This document shows, piece by piece, positions 27,516 to 35,810 of a DNA stretch of 64,000 nucleotides. Within the stretch, counting starts at the first letter, position 1. Each line of letters opens with the position of its first letter. The translations under genes were made by a program, and so were the position numbers. The notes below the pieces were generated by a model. The model saw nothing but the letters and a program-made list of their open reading frames with translations. It had not been told where the DNA came from and searched no databases. Source of the DNA: CAVRIA01 sp963721115 (GTDB taxonomy: Bacteria; Desulfobacterota; Binatia; HRBIN30; CADEER01). The stretch covers positions 31,626-95,625 of the forward strand of contig CAVRIA010000011.1 in NCBI GenBank assembly GCA_963721115.1, read 5' to 3'.

Positions 27516-28470
27516 GGGTTGTCGCCGCGGCTCGTGCTCGGCGGCGCCGGGGGCACCGGCGCCGCGTGAAGGCCGGCGCGGAGTCGGCGGGAGAGCTCGC
27601 CCCCCAGGAGCGGCAGCCTCAGGAGAGCCCACTTGAGGACCACCGTGGCACAGAGCAGCCTCTCGCCGGGGGAAGCGGCACCCGGGCGACCGTGCGGACG
27701 TAGTGCGTCAGATGCGTCCAGTGACGAAAGCACATCCGGCCCGCGTTGCGCGGGTCGTAGAACACCGCCAGCTCTTCGTCGGTGGGATGGATGCGCTGCG
27801 GCTTGCGTTGATGGTCGCGCCAGTAGAAGAGGGGCTCGCCGACCTCGTGCAGCTCGCCGCGCAGGGCGAGCTCGGCGATCAGGATGACGTCGGAGGCGGG
27901 GTAGGGGCCGTTCAGCTGGGTGCGCTCCAGGACGTCGCGGCGGATCACACCGAACAGCACGTGACAGTTCCCCGCATTTCTCACCACCGCGTGAAAGCGC
28001 TCGTGCGGGCGGGGGGACGTCGCATTCGCCGGCTCTCGGTACGTGCCCTTGATCTCGCCGTCGTCGTCGATGACCCACGATTGCGTGTACGCGAGGATCG
28101 CCCGCGGGTTGCGGTCGAGCACCTCGATGCAGCGCGCGGCGAAGTCCGGCGCGCAGACGTCGTCGTAGCAGGCCCATTTGAAGTACGGCGAGTCCGCCAG
28201 CTCGAAGACGCGGTTGAAGTTCCAGGCGGCGCCGCGGTTCTCGTCCGATCGGTGATAGCGGACGCGCGGATCGCGCCGCGCATAGGATCGGCAGATCTCT
28301 CCGGTCGTGTGGGTCGAGCCGTTGTCGGAGATGATCAGGACGAAGTCGGTGAACGTCTGCCGGAGGAGCGAATCGATCGCTTGCGCCAGGTATCTCTCGC
28401 CATTATACACCGGCAAGCCGATGGACAGTGGGGGTTGCCGGGATACACCGCGAGCTTCGGGACGTTCCAT
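27512..28470 (-). CDS. Glycosyltransferase family 2, one apparent frameshift
   Basis: ATG 28470 begins a GT-A protein: LSIGLPVYNGERYLAQAI, FVLIISDNGSTH, and the DxD-like YDDVCAPDFAARC near residue 105. HVLFGVIRRDVL and WRDHQRK are later conserved blocks. The frame shifts near 27670; the correct continuation is LCATVVLKWALLRLP and ends RGDNP* at 27512, overlapping the methyltransferase ATG by 4 nt. About 319 residues, no membrane helices. First gene of the leftward operon, so it probably transfers the modified sugar made by the downstream enzymes. Its start lies 69 bp from the divergent ligase gene. Confidence 0.82.
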
Positions 28471-28539
28471 GATCTGCGGCGTTCGTACCCGCGCCGAACC
28501 AGTGGGTCAAGGTAGGAAGGCGCGAGCGCCCCGGATCTC
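28471..28539. promoter_or_regulatory. Divergent promoter region between the two arms of the sugar/acyl cluster
   Basis: Only 69 bp separate the divergent starts of the GT2 gene (minus) and the AMP-forming ligase (plus), so promoters for both arms must lie here or within the gene ends. AAGGTAGGAAGG at 28509-28520 is a purine-rich stretch but sits too far from ATG 28540 for a standard ribosome-binding site. I cannot identify -35/-10 boxes with confidence. Confidence 0.4.
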
Positions 28540-30067
28540 ATGCTATTGGATCTGACACTCGGTCCGCTGACCGAGCCCTGGGCCGGCTGGCACTGGGATC
28601 GGTGGGCGGTGATCGATCAATGGCGGCGGCGCCTGGCCTTCTACGCCCGCCACCGCCTGGTGCCGGCGATCGCGTCTTTCTTCACTACGGCAACACCGCC
28701 GAGTTCTTCGTCGATCTCGTTGCCCTGTGGAGCCTCGGCGCGTGCGCGGTGCCGATCGACGCGCGGCTGACCCGTTCGAAGTCGAAACGCTGGCAGCGGC
28801 CGCGGCGCCGCGCTTCTCGCTGTGGGCCAGCGACCCGGAGCCCGGCCTGGAACGCGCGCTCGCCGGCGCCGGCATCGGCATCCTGGACGCCCGCGAGGCG
28901 GCGGCGCAAGCGCCGTACGACGGCTCCCCGCCGGGCTCGCTGCTCGGCCTCGACGCCGATGCGCTCATCCTGTTCACCTCCGGCACCACCGGCGCTCCGA
29001 AGGGCGTCGTGCACACGCATCGCTCGCTGCGCGCCCGCTGGACGGCGCTGCGGCAGTGTCTCGGCATCGAGGCCTTCCGCCGAACCCTCTGCTTGCTGCC
29101 GACCCACTTCGGTCACGGCCTCATCTGCAACTCCCTCTTCCCTTGGCTCTCCGGCCAGCATCTGTTCATCCTGCCGCCCTTCCGGACCGACGTCGTCGTG
29201 CAGCTCGGGGCCCTGCTCGACGAGCACCGGATCACGTTTCTCTCGTCTGTCCCTTCGCTCTGGCGCCTCGCCCTCAGGACGGCGAAGCCGCCGCAATCGC
29301 CGGCCCTGAAGAGGGTCTTCTGCGGCTCCGCGCCGCTGTCGGCGCATCTGTGGGCGGAGATCTCGAGATGGACCGCTGCCGAGGCGGTTTGGAACGCCTA
29401 CGGCATCACCGAGACCGGCAGCTGGCTGGCGGGGACGTCGATGGGGGAGTTCACCCCGCAGGACGGCCTGGTCGGCGAGGCCTGGGGCGGCGTCGTGCGG
29501 GTTCTCCGCACGCGCGATGCCGGCGCCCAGCTCGACGTGGAAGACCTCTGCTCGCCGGGCGAGGACGGCTACGTCTGGGTCAACACGCCGGCGCTCATGC
29601 GCGGCTACCTCGAGCGCGACGATCTGACTGCCGCAGTGGTGTCCGCCGGCTGGTTCCTGACCGGGGACATCGGCTACATCGACGATCGCGGCTGGCTCCA
29701 CCTGCGCGGGCGCGAGCGCGAGGAGATCAACAAGGGCGGCATGAAGGTCTACCCGGGCGACGTCGATGCCGTGGTGGAACGCTTCGCCGACACTGCCGAC
29801 GTGTGCACGTTTGCGGTGGACGACACGCTCCTGGGCGAAGACGTCGGCATCGCATTGGTCTTGCGGAGCGGCGGCGAGGAGACCCTGCGCGCTCTTCACC
29901 GCTGGATGGAGGAGCGACTGGCCAAGCACCAGATGCCGAAGCGGTGGTACGTGGTGGACGAGATCCCGCGCACCTCGCGCGGCAAGGTCAACCGCGCCGC
30001 CGTCGCCGCGCGCTGCACGTCCCTCCGGGCCGTCGATCTGCGCAGCCTGCTGCGCGAAGGCGGTTGA
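28540..30067 (+). CDS. AMP-forming acyl-CoA/acyl-ACP ligase (AMP-binding enzyme), two apparent frameshifts
   Basis: The adenylate-forming signature LILFTSGTTGAPKGVVHTH is clear, with YGITET (A5), LTGDIGYID (A7), GREREEINKGGMKVYPGDVD (A8) and SRGKVNR with the catalytic Lys (A10). The N-terminus from ATG 28540 (MLLDLTLG) is joined by two frame changes near 28668 and 28770: VFLHYGNTAEFFVDLVALWSLGACAVPID belongs to it. About 508 residues. The next gene, 10 bp downstream, is a carrier protein, so this enzyme most likely loads an acid onto that carrier's phosphopantetheine. The substrate acid is unknown. Confidence 0.85.
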
Positions 30068-30077
30068 CCGGCGCGCC

Positions 30078-30320
30078 ATGCCCACGCGTGCCGAGCTCCT
30101 GGCGGCGCTCGCCGAGGGCGGCGCCGACCTGCCCGCCGATCTGGACGATCACACTCCTCTGATCAGCTCCGGGGTGCTGGATTCGACGGCGCTCTTCGAG
30201 CTCGCCCTGTGGGTCGAGGAGCGCGTTGCCCCGGGCCTCGATCTGACCGCGTTCGATCTGACCGTCGAATGGGACACGATCGCCGAGCTGCTCGCGTTCA
30301 TCGAGCGTCACGCGCGGTGA
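30078..30320 (+). CDS. Acyl carrier protein (phosphopantetheine-binding)
   Basis: An 80-residue acidic helical protein with the carrier motif SSGVLDSTALFEL; the Ser of DS at about residue 37 is the phosphopantetheine site. The total length and the final helix (DTIAELLAFIERH) fit the PP-binding family. It lies between the ligase (10 bp) and a GNAT protein (its stop is 1 bp before the next ATG), which makes a loading-carrier-transfer unit. It is not the fatty-acid ACP: the GxDSL core is altered to GVLDST and no fab genes are nearby. Confidence 0.85.
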   Translation: MPTRAELLAALAEGGADLPADLDDHTPLISSGVLDSTALFELALWVEERVAPGLDLTAFDLTVEWDTIAELLAFIERHAR

Positions 30321-30321
30321 C

Positions 30322-31434
30322 ATGGATTACGAATTCGTCCCCTACCGCCCCGACCTGGATGCGGAGATCGTTCGGCTCCAGGCGCACCTCTGGGGCGAAG
30401 ACCCGGGGCGCAACGCGGCCTACCTGAGATGGAAGTACGAGGACAATCCGTACTTCGACGAGCCGCTTCTCCAGCTGGCGCGCTGTAGAGGCGAGCTGGT
30501 CGGCATGCGGGGCATGTTCGGAACGCTGTGGCAGGTCGACGCCGGCGGCTCGTGTCACCCGCTTCCCTACGCCGACGACTTCGTCATCCTCCCCGAGCAT
30601 CGCAACCGCGGGCTCGCCGGCCGAATCCTGCAGGCGGGCTTCGCGGAGGCGCGTCGACGGGGCTACTCCTTCGCCGTCAATCTCAGCGCCGGTCCGATCA
30701 CGTTCGTCAGCTCGCTCGCTGCCGGCTGGCGTTCTGCCGGTGCGTACCGTCAGCTCGAGCACCGCAGGCCGAAGCCCGCTCCCGTCCGCCGGCTCGAAGC
30801 GCTGCTTCCCGAACGCCTCCGCCGGCGCATCGCGGGCGTCGCGAGGCGGCTCGCGGCCGGCAACGCCTTCGATCGCCTCGACCGCGCCGGTGAGGAGGCG
30901 TCGCCGGTCGCGGTCGAGCGGCAGCCGCGTCCGGAGTCGATGGCCGACCTGGTGCGGCGCCTGCCGTGGGACGGCCGCATCCGCCACGTGCGCGACGAAC
31001 GCTACCTCTCCTGGCGTTTCCGCAACCCGCTGCACGAGTACCGTTTCCTCTTCGCCGGCGAAGGCGACCTGCGAGGCTATCTCGTTCTGCAGCGGTACCT
31101 GTCGAAGTGGGCGGACCCGCACCTCGTCAACATCGTCGACTGGGAGGCGACGGACGACGGCGTGCGCGCGGCGCTGCTCGACGCCGCTCTCTCGCGCGGC
31201 CGATTCGGTCGAGTCCAGGTCTGGTCCGTGAGCGCTTCGCAGACCGTCCGAGACCTGCTCGCCGATCGCGGCTTCGAGGCCGCGGAGCGACGCGGCGTTC
31301 GCGCGCGCAGCGCCGGCCTTCTACTGCGCCGCCTCGACGATTCACCCCGGGGTTCGCTCTGGCGGCTGGGCAGCCGCGATCCGCTTTCCATCGCGGACTG
31401 GGATCTCCGCATGCTCTACTCGATGGCAGGCTGA
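30322..31434 (+). CDS. GNAT-family N-acyltransferase
   Basis: The 370-residue protein has an N-terminal GNAT fold. The acyl-donor pyrophosphate loop reads LPEHRNRGLAGRIL near residue 95, preceded by the beta-strand ADDFVI. The domain beyond residue 200 (YLSWRFRNPLHEYRF, DLRGYLVLQRY) looks like a second GNAT-like half, as in double-GNAT enzymes of glycan clusters. ATG 30322 follows the carrier gene stop by 1 bp and its TGA overlaps the next ATG (TGATG). Given the neighbours, acyl-ACP may be the donor and an amino sugar the acceptor; this is inference. Confidence 0.8.
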   Translation: MDYEFVPYRPDLDAEIVRLQAHLWGEDPGRNAAYLRWKYEDNPYFDEPLLQLARCRGELVGMRGMFGTLWQVDAGGSCHPLPYADDFVILPEHRNRGLAGRILQAGFAEARRRGYSFAVNLSAGPITFVSSLAAGWRSAGAYRQLEHRRPKPAPVRRLEALLPERLRRRIAGVARRLAAGNAFDRLDRAGEEASPVAVERQPRPESMADLVRRLPWDGRIRHVRDERYLSWRFRNPLHEYRFLFAGEGDLRGYLVLQRYLSKWADPHLVNIVDWEATDDGVRAALLDAALSRGRFGRVQVWSVSASQTVRDLLADRGFEAAERRGVRARSAGLLLRRLDDSPRGSLWRLGSRDPLSIADWDLRMLYSMAG

Positions 31435-32411
31435 TGACCGCGCCGAGAGTCAGCGTCATCCTGCCGGCGTACAACCGCGCCGCCTACCTCGGCGAGGCGA
31501 TCGGCAGCGTCTTGGCGCAGACGTGGACCGACTTCGAGCTGATCGTCGTCGACGACGGATCCACCGATGACACCCCCGCCGTGATCGGCGGCGCCGCCGA
31601 TCCGCGCGTGCGCGGGCTGCGCCGTGATCACGGCGGGGTTTCCGCCGCCGTGAACTGCGGCTTGCGCGCGGCGCGAGGGGAGTACGTCAGCCGTCTCGAC
31701 TCGGACGACGTCTGGCTTCCGGAGATGCTGCAGACGCTCGTCGAGGCGCTCGATTGCAGGCCGCAGGTCGGGGTCGCCTATGCCAGAGGCCAGGCGATGG
31801 ACGCCGGCGGCAGGCCGCAGCCTCACACCAATGGGATGCCGCAGCGCTTTCCCGGCGACGACCTGCGCAGCCTTCTCTACGAGGACTTCACCTGCAACAT
31901 TGCGACGCTGGCGCGACGCTCGTGTTTCGATCGCGCCGGCGAGTACGACGAGTCGCTGCCGGCGAACGAGGACTGGGACATGTGGCTGCGGATCGCGGAG
32001 CACGACCGGTTCGCCTTCGTCGATCGCGTCCTGGCGCGCTACCGCTGGCACGACGGCAACATGACCGGCGCGGCTTCGCCGCTGTTCCGCCTCGTTCTCG
32101 AGACCAGGATCCGGCCGCTGGACAAGGTGTTCGCGCGCGCGGACCTGCCCGCCGCCGCGATGGCCATGAAATCGATCGCCTACGAGAACGTCTACCTGTA
32201 CCGCTGCCTGCGCTGGCTGCACGTCCGCCGCTTCGGCGATTCCTGGCGCGATCTCCGGCGTGCGCTGCGCGTGGCCGAGAGACCGTCGACGACCGTCGTT
32301 CGGATCGCCTGGTTCGCCCTCGTCGGGGAGGTTCTCGGGCGCTCCTGGGCCGGCCGCCGCCTAGCGGACAGCCTCACCGCCGCCCGCCGCCGCTGGCTCC
32401 GCCGGCCGTAG
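31434..32411 (+). CDS. Glycosyltransferase family 2
   Basis: The 325-residue GT-A enzyme starts VSVILPAYNRAAYLGEAI with FELIVVDDGSTDDTPAVI and the DxD-type SRLDSDDVWLPE near residue 85; ANEDWDMWLRI near 180 is the typical acceptor-region acidic motif. No membrane helix is seen. The start overlaps the GNAT stop (TGATG), so the ligase, carrier, GNAT and this gene form one coupled unit of four. It probably attaches a sugar in the same glycan. The gene is intact, unlike the genes to its left. Confidence 0.88.
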   Translation: MTAPRVSVILPAYNRAAYLGEAIGSVLAQTWTDFELIVVDDGSTDDTPAVIGGAADPRVRGLRRDHGGVSAAVNCGLRAARGEYVSRLDSDDVWLPEMLQTLVEALDCRPQVGVAYARGQAMDAGGRPQPHTNGMPQRFPGDDLRSLLYEDFTCNIATLARRSCFDRAGEYDESLPANEDWDMWLRIAEHDRFAFVDRVLARYRWHDGNMTGAASPLFRLVLETRIRPLDKVFARADLPAAAMAMKSIAYENVYLYRCLRWLHVRRFGDSWRDLRRALRVAERPSTTVVRIAWFALVGEVLGRSWAGRRLADSLTAARRRWLRRP

Positions 32412-32476
32412 TGGAGGCCCGCACGTCCACAGGTCGCACATCAGCACGTCAGCACGTCCACACGTCAGCACGCAAT
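32412..32476. repeat. GCACGTCAGCACGTCCACAC short tandem repeats
   Basis: Positions 32421-32472 are a degenerate tandem array built from CACGTC and CAGCACGTC. It lies between the convergent ends of the GT2 gene and the methyltransferase. It encodes nothing and could be a replication-slippage product or a weak terminator structure. Confidence 0.6.
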
Positions 32477-33240
32477 CTAGAATCGCCCCACCAGCGCCAG
32501 GCTGCGTTTGGGGATCTCGTACCCGCGGTCACGATCGATCTTGGCGCCGAAGTAGCGCTGCGCCGCTTCTCGTCTGTCCGGGCGGCAGTAGGGCGCGCAC
32601 GCGTCGTAATAGGCCATCAGGCTTCGAGGGTCGGGAAGCGGATGTGGTCCTCGTACGAGATGCAGTCGACCGTGCGAAAGGCGTCGAGGCATGCCGGCAG
32701 GATGAGGTCGCGGCCGACGTGAGGGACTCCGACGACATCGGCGGGCAGCTCGAAGAGCCGTCGGAGATCCGTGAACCACGTCTCGTTGTTGCCGACGTCG
32801 GGATTGATGCACACGAAGCGCGCGTGCTCGCCGCGCAGGAGCTCGGCGACGCGGCGGACGACGCGCGCCGGGTCGCCGCTGTAGTAGAGCGAGTAGACCG
32901 CGTAGACGAGGCTGAACGCCGGTGCGCCGAGGTCGAGCTCGTCGAGCTCGTCCATGTCCCCCTGGATCACCGCCGCCCGTGAGCCCGCGAGGCGCGCCTG
33001 CAGCTCGCCGACCGCGTCGGCCGAGATGTCCAGGCCGACGGGGCGGGCGACCCGCTCCGCGACCGGAAGCAGCTGAGAGCCCAGTCCCGGACCGATGTCG
33101 AGTGCGACGTCGTCACCGCGCGGGCTCAGCACCTGCAGCACGAAATCGGAGAACGAGTGCGACGAGGACCGGTTGCAGGCGATGCGTTGCCGCAGCTGGT
33201 CGACGGCATTGATGCCATTGTCGATGCGCTGGCCCGACAT
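32477..33240 (-). CDS. Class I SAM-dependent methyltransferase, one apparent frameshift
   Basis: From ATG 33240 (MSGQRIDNG) the protein reads ALDIGPGLGSQLLPVAERV (SAM motif I), PVGLDISADAV, VIQGDMDELDELDLGAPAFSLVYAVYSLYY and VCINPDVGNNETWF. A frame change near 32620 is needed to reach the C-terminus AYYDACAPYCRPDRREAA...SLALVGRF at 32477. About 254 residues. Upstream, 33240-33435 reads like an N-terminal zinc ribbon (RIDCSGCGAAFRSDEG), so the true start may lie further upstream behind another frame change. It may methylate the glycan or acyl group made by the adjacent operon. Confidence 0.72.
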
Positions 33241-33548
33241 TGCGCCGGGATAGCAGAGGCGGCCGCGTCTGGATACGTTCCCGGGCGGCGGCCATCCTTC
33301 GTCGCTCCGAAAGGCTGCGCCGCAGCCGCTGCAGTCGATCCTCTCGCCAGTGCTGTGCGTCGGGATAGGTGAGCAACCCGCCCGGAGTGAGAAGGCGCAT
33401 GTCGCTGTCGAACGCGCTGCAAGTTCAGGACACCCATGAATAGCCATGGGACGCTCCGCCAATCTTCTGGCTGGGAAGATGGCGAGATCGGTGGTGTCCA
33501 AGAGACTCGAGGACCTACAAAAGCAAGCCGCTAGCCCCGTTGATGCCT
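33241..33548 (-). other. 308-bp gap with possible frameshifted zinc-ribbon N-terminus of the methyltransferase
   Basis: Reading the minus strand across frames gives RLLTPGGLLTYPDAQHW, then RIDCSGCGAAFRSDEGW up to the methyltransferase start. Two Cys pairs of this type are usual in Trm112-like or methyltransferase-linked zinc ribbons, although only one CxxC is visible here. Positions about 33440-33548 show nothing recognisable. I treat the whole stretch as a likely broken 5' extension, not a separate gene. Confidence 0.4.
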
Positions 33549-34562
33549 CTACGCCGGCGCCGCGATCACGACGCGCGCCGGGGAAGGCGGCAGATCGTGC
33601 AGGGCGGGGCGGCCGAAGCCGGCGTTGCGCAGCATCTCCTGGTACTCGGCGAAGGTGTAGGCGTCGCCGGCCGGTGTGCCGGCGAGCATGACGAGAGAGA
33701 AGCGGACCGCATCGGGCGGACCGCTGCGGTCGTCGTCGGGAATGAACTCGACGATGGCGACGCGTCCGCCCGGCGCCAGCGCCGCGCGCGCCTTGGCGAG
33801 CAGCTGCTCGCATGTCGCCTTTTCGAAGTGGTGTAGAAAGTTCGGGAAGAGGATCAGGTCGTACCCCTGGCCGAACGGGACATCGAAGGCGCTGCCGGCG
33901 AGCGGCCGAAAGCGCGCCGCGACGCCGGCGGCCTGCGCGTTTTCCTGCGCCACCTCGAGCACGTTCGCCCAATCGAGGCCGGTGATCTGTAAGCCGGGAT
34001 TGAGCCGTGCCAGGGTGATGCCGAACATGCCGTGGCCGGCGGCGATGTCGAGGACCTTCCAGCCGGGGGAGTGCTCGACGTCGAGTAAGTTGGCGAGCAG
34101 GGTCGCCGTCATGCCGGCGAGCGGCGCCATGGCGCGTGCGAACTCCACCCACACCGTATGCTCTGGCGCCAGCGCGCCGTCGTCAGGCATGGCCGTGCCG
34201 CCGCGGCGGACGGCGTCGGTGAGCCGCGAGAAGCCTTCGACGATCGCCGGCGAGGCGATGAAGCGGATCGCGGCGCCGACGTAGGCCGGCGAGGAGCGGT
34301 CCAGGAAGGTGGCGGCGGTCGCGGTCAGGCCGTAACCGGCGCCGTCGCGAGTGAGGAAGCCGTCCATGACGAGATGGTCCAGCAGCGCCCGCATCCCTCG
34401 CGGCGCCGCGTGGCTGGCCACCGCGAGCGCGTCGACCGTCGTTGCACCTGCGGCGATCTGCGTAAACACGTCGAGCTCGATCGCCGCCTTGATCGCCGCG
34501 GTGCGCTGATAGCCGGTGAACGTTTCCCACAGCAGAGGAAGAGACGGTTCGTTCGGGTTCAT
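33549..34562 (-). CDS. O-methyltransferase (acetylserotonin/hydroxyneurosporene-like, family 2)
   Basis: The 337-residue enzyme has an N-terminal dimerisation winged helix (YQRTAAIKAAIELDVFTQIA, LLDHLVMDGFLTRDG) and a SAM domain with VLDIAAGHGMFGITLAR (motif I), ITGLDWANVLEVA and LILFPNFLHHFEKATCEQLL, where the catalytic His lies. GGRVAIVEFIPDDDR is the conserved post-IV block. Complete, in one frame. Relatives methylate hydroxyls of carotenoids, polyketides or aromatics. It sits at the edge of the sugar/acyl cluster and may be a tailoring enzyme, but it is separated from the other methyltransferase by 308 bp. Confidence 0.87.
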   Translation of the reverse strand: MNPNEPSLPLLWETFTGYQRTAAIKAAIELDVFTQIAAGATTVDALAVASHAAPRGMRALLDHLVMDGFLTRDGAGYGLTATAATFLDRSSPAYVGAAIRFIASPAIVEGFSRLTDAVRRGGTAMPDDGALAPEHTVWVEFARAMAPLAGMTATLLANLLDVEHSPGWKVLDIAAGHGMFGITLARLNPGLQITGLDWANVLEVAQENAQAAGVAARFRPLAGSAFDVPFGQGYDLILFPNFLHHFEKATCEQLLAKARAALAPGGRVAIVEFIPDDDRSGPPDAVRFSLVMLAGTPAGDAYTFAEYQEMLRNAGFGRPALHDLPPSPARVVIAAPA

Positions 34563-34623
34563 GCGCCGCTTGTACCGAACCGAATGGGGCGCGGCAATCC
34601 GGGGCGGAGTCCGCTTTCTCGGG

Positions 34624-35810
34624 CTTTCGGGACGTAGGGCCGAGTGTGCCGACTTGGAGATCCCGATGAGCTACTTGACAGATATACACTCCCCCACTAG
34701 TCAATCCTCCATGCCGCGTGGACCCCGCCTCGACTACCCGGGAGCCCTCCATCACGTCATCGGTCGTGGGATCGAACGGCGAAAAATCTTCTACCGCGAC
34801 CGCGACCGCCTCGCCTTGCTCCAGCGTCTGGGCGACCTCGTCCTCTCCACCGGCGCGTCTCTCTATGCCTGGTCCCTCATGCCCAACCACCTCCACGCCC
34901 TTCTCCGCACCGGCCGCCTCCCTCTCTCTCGCCTCGTTCAGCGCTGGCTCGGTCCCTACGCGACCACCTTCAACCTCGTTCACCGCCGCGCCGGACATCT
35001 CTTCCAAAACCGCTTCAAGAACACCCTCGTCGAAGAGGAGCCCTACCTCCTCGAGCTCGTCCGCTACATCCACCTCAACCCCGTCAAATCCCGCCTCCCC
35101 GTTACCATCGACGACCTCGACCACTATCCGTGGACCGGCCATGCCGTTCTCCTCGGAAATGTCGACTTTCCCGCACAAGACACCGATCTCATCCTCGGCC
35201 ATTTCGGAAATAGCGTTGGCGAGGCGCGCCAGGTCTATCGCGAGTTCGTCCGTCAAGGAGCCGCCATGGAAGACCTCCCCGATCTCGAGGGCGGCGGCCT
35301 GCGACGCAGCTCGGGTGGCTGGGAGCTCGTCGAGCGCATCGGTCGCGGCCGAGAGAAGTGGGCCTTCGATGAGCGCATCCTCGGAACGCCCGAGTTCGTC
35401 GAGCGCGTCCTGAACGGAGCCCCCAACAACGAAGAGGTCGTCCCATCGACGAGAGCCCTTCGGCCCTTGGATCTCGATTGCCTCTGTCGGCTCGTGGCGG
35501 AGCGTCTCTCTCTCACTGTGGACGAGATCCGGAGCAAGAGCTTGCGTCGCTGCGTCCTCGACGCCCGCGCGATCTTCAGTCACGTTGCCGTCGAACATCA
35601 CGCCCTCTCCCTGTGCGCAACGGCCCGCTACCTTCGAGTCTCCAAGCAGAGCATTGCCCGCGCACTCCTGCGGGCCCCAGCCGTCGTCGCCGCCACCGGT
35701 TACTCTGCCGCCGATTTCTTTCCAGAGTAGCTGCGTCTTCACGCGCTCTGCACTTCTCAGCCTCATCCACAAATTCTCAACTCGGCCGACTCGGCCCTAC
35801 GTCCCGAAAG
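34624..35810. mobile_element. RAYT/REP element bounded by perfect 22-bp inverted repeats
   Basis: Positions 34624-34645 and 35789-35810 are perfect inverted copies of a 22-bp sequence beginning CTTTCGGGACGTAGGGCCGA. Each copy carries GTAG followed by a hairpin. On the right the palindrome is GGCCGACTCGGCC (35784-35796) next to CTAC (35797-35800); on the left GTAG lies at 34634-34637 with an imperfect stem after it. This is the layout known for REP sequences flanking their own REP-associated tyrosine transposase. The transposase gene fills the space between them. Confidence 0.8.
34666..35730 (+). CDS. REP-associated tyrosine transposase (RAYT, Y1 HUH family) with C-terminal DnaA-like domain
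   Basis: The 354-residue protein (339 from ATG 34711, MPRGPRLDYPGA) has the Y1 transposase core: HHVIGRGIERRKIFYRD, the HUH motif SLMPNHLHALL near residue 75, AGHLFQNRFKN, and RYIHLNPVKS with the catalytic Tyr. RAYTs cut and join REP hairpins as single strands. Residues about 260-350 (LDLDCLCRLVAERLSLTVDE, ARAIFSHVA, ATARYLRVSKQSIARAL) resemble the DnaA C-terminal DNA-binding helix-turn-helix, a fusion known in part of this family. The gene is intact and may be domesticated. Confidence 0.88.
   Translation: MSYLTDIHSPTSQSSMPRGPRLDYPGALHHVIGRGIERRKIFYRDRDRLALLQRLGDLVLSTGASLYAWSLMPNHLHALLRTGRLPLSRLVQRWLGPYATTFNLVHRRAGHLFQNRFKNTLVEEEPYLLELVRYIHLNPVKSRLPVTIDDLDHYPWTGHAVLLGNVDFPAQDTDLILGHFGNSVGEARQVYREFVRQGAAMEDLPDLEGGGLRRSSGGWELVERIGRGREKWAFDERILGTPEFVERVLNGAPNNEEVVPSTRALRPLDLDCLCRLVAERLSLTVDEIRSKSLRRCVLDARAIFSHVAVEHHALSLCATARYLRVSKQSIARALLRAPAVVAATGYSAADFFPE

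Noticed and set aside
20592..28800. Programmed frameshifting in the sugar cluster
   Set aside because: Breaks occur at many unrelated positions without slippery heptamers or a shared signal, so errors or decay explain them better.
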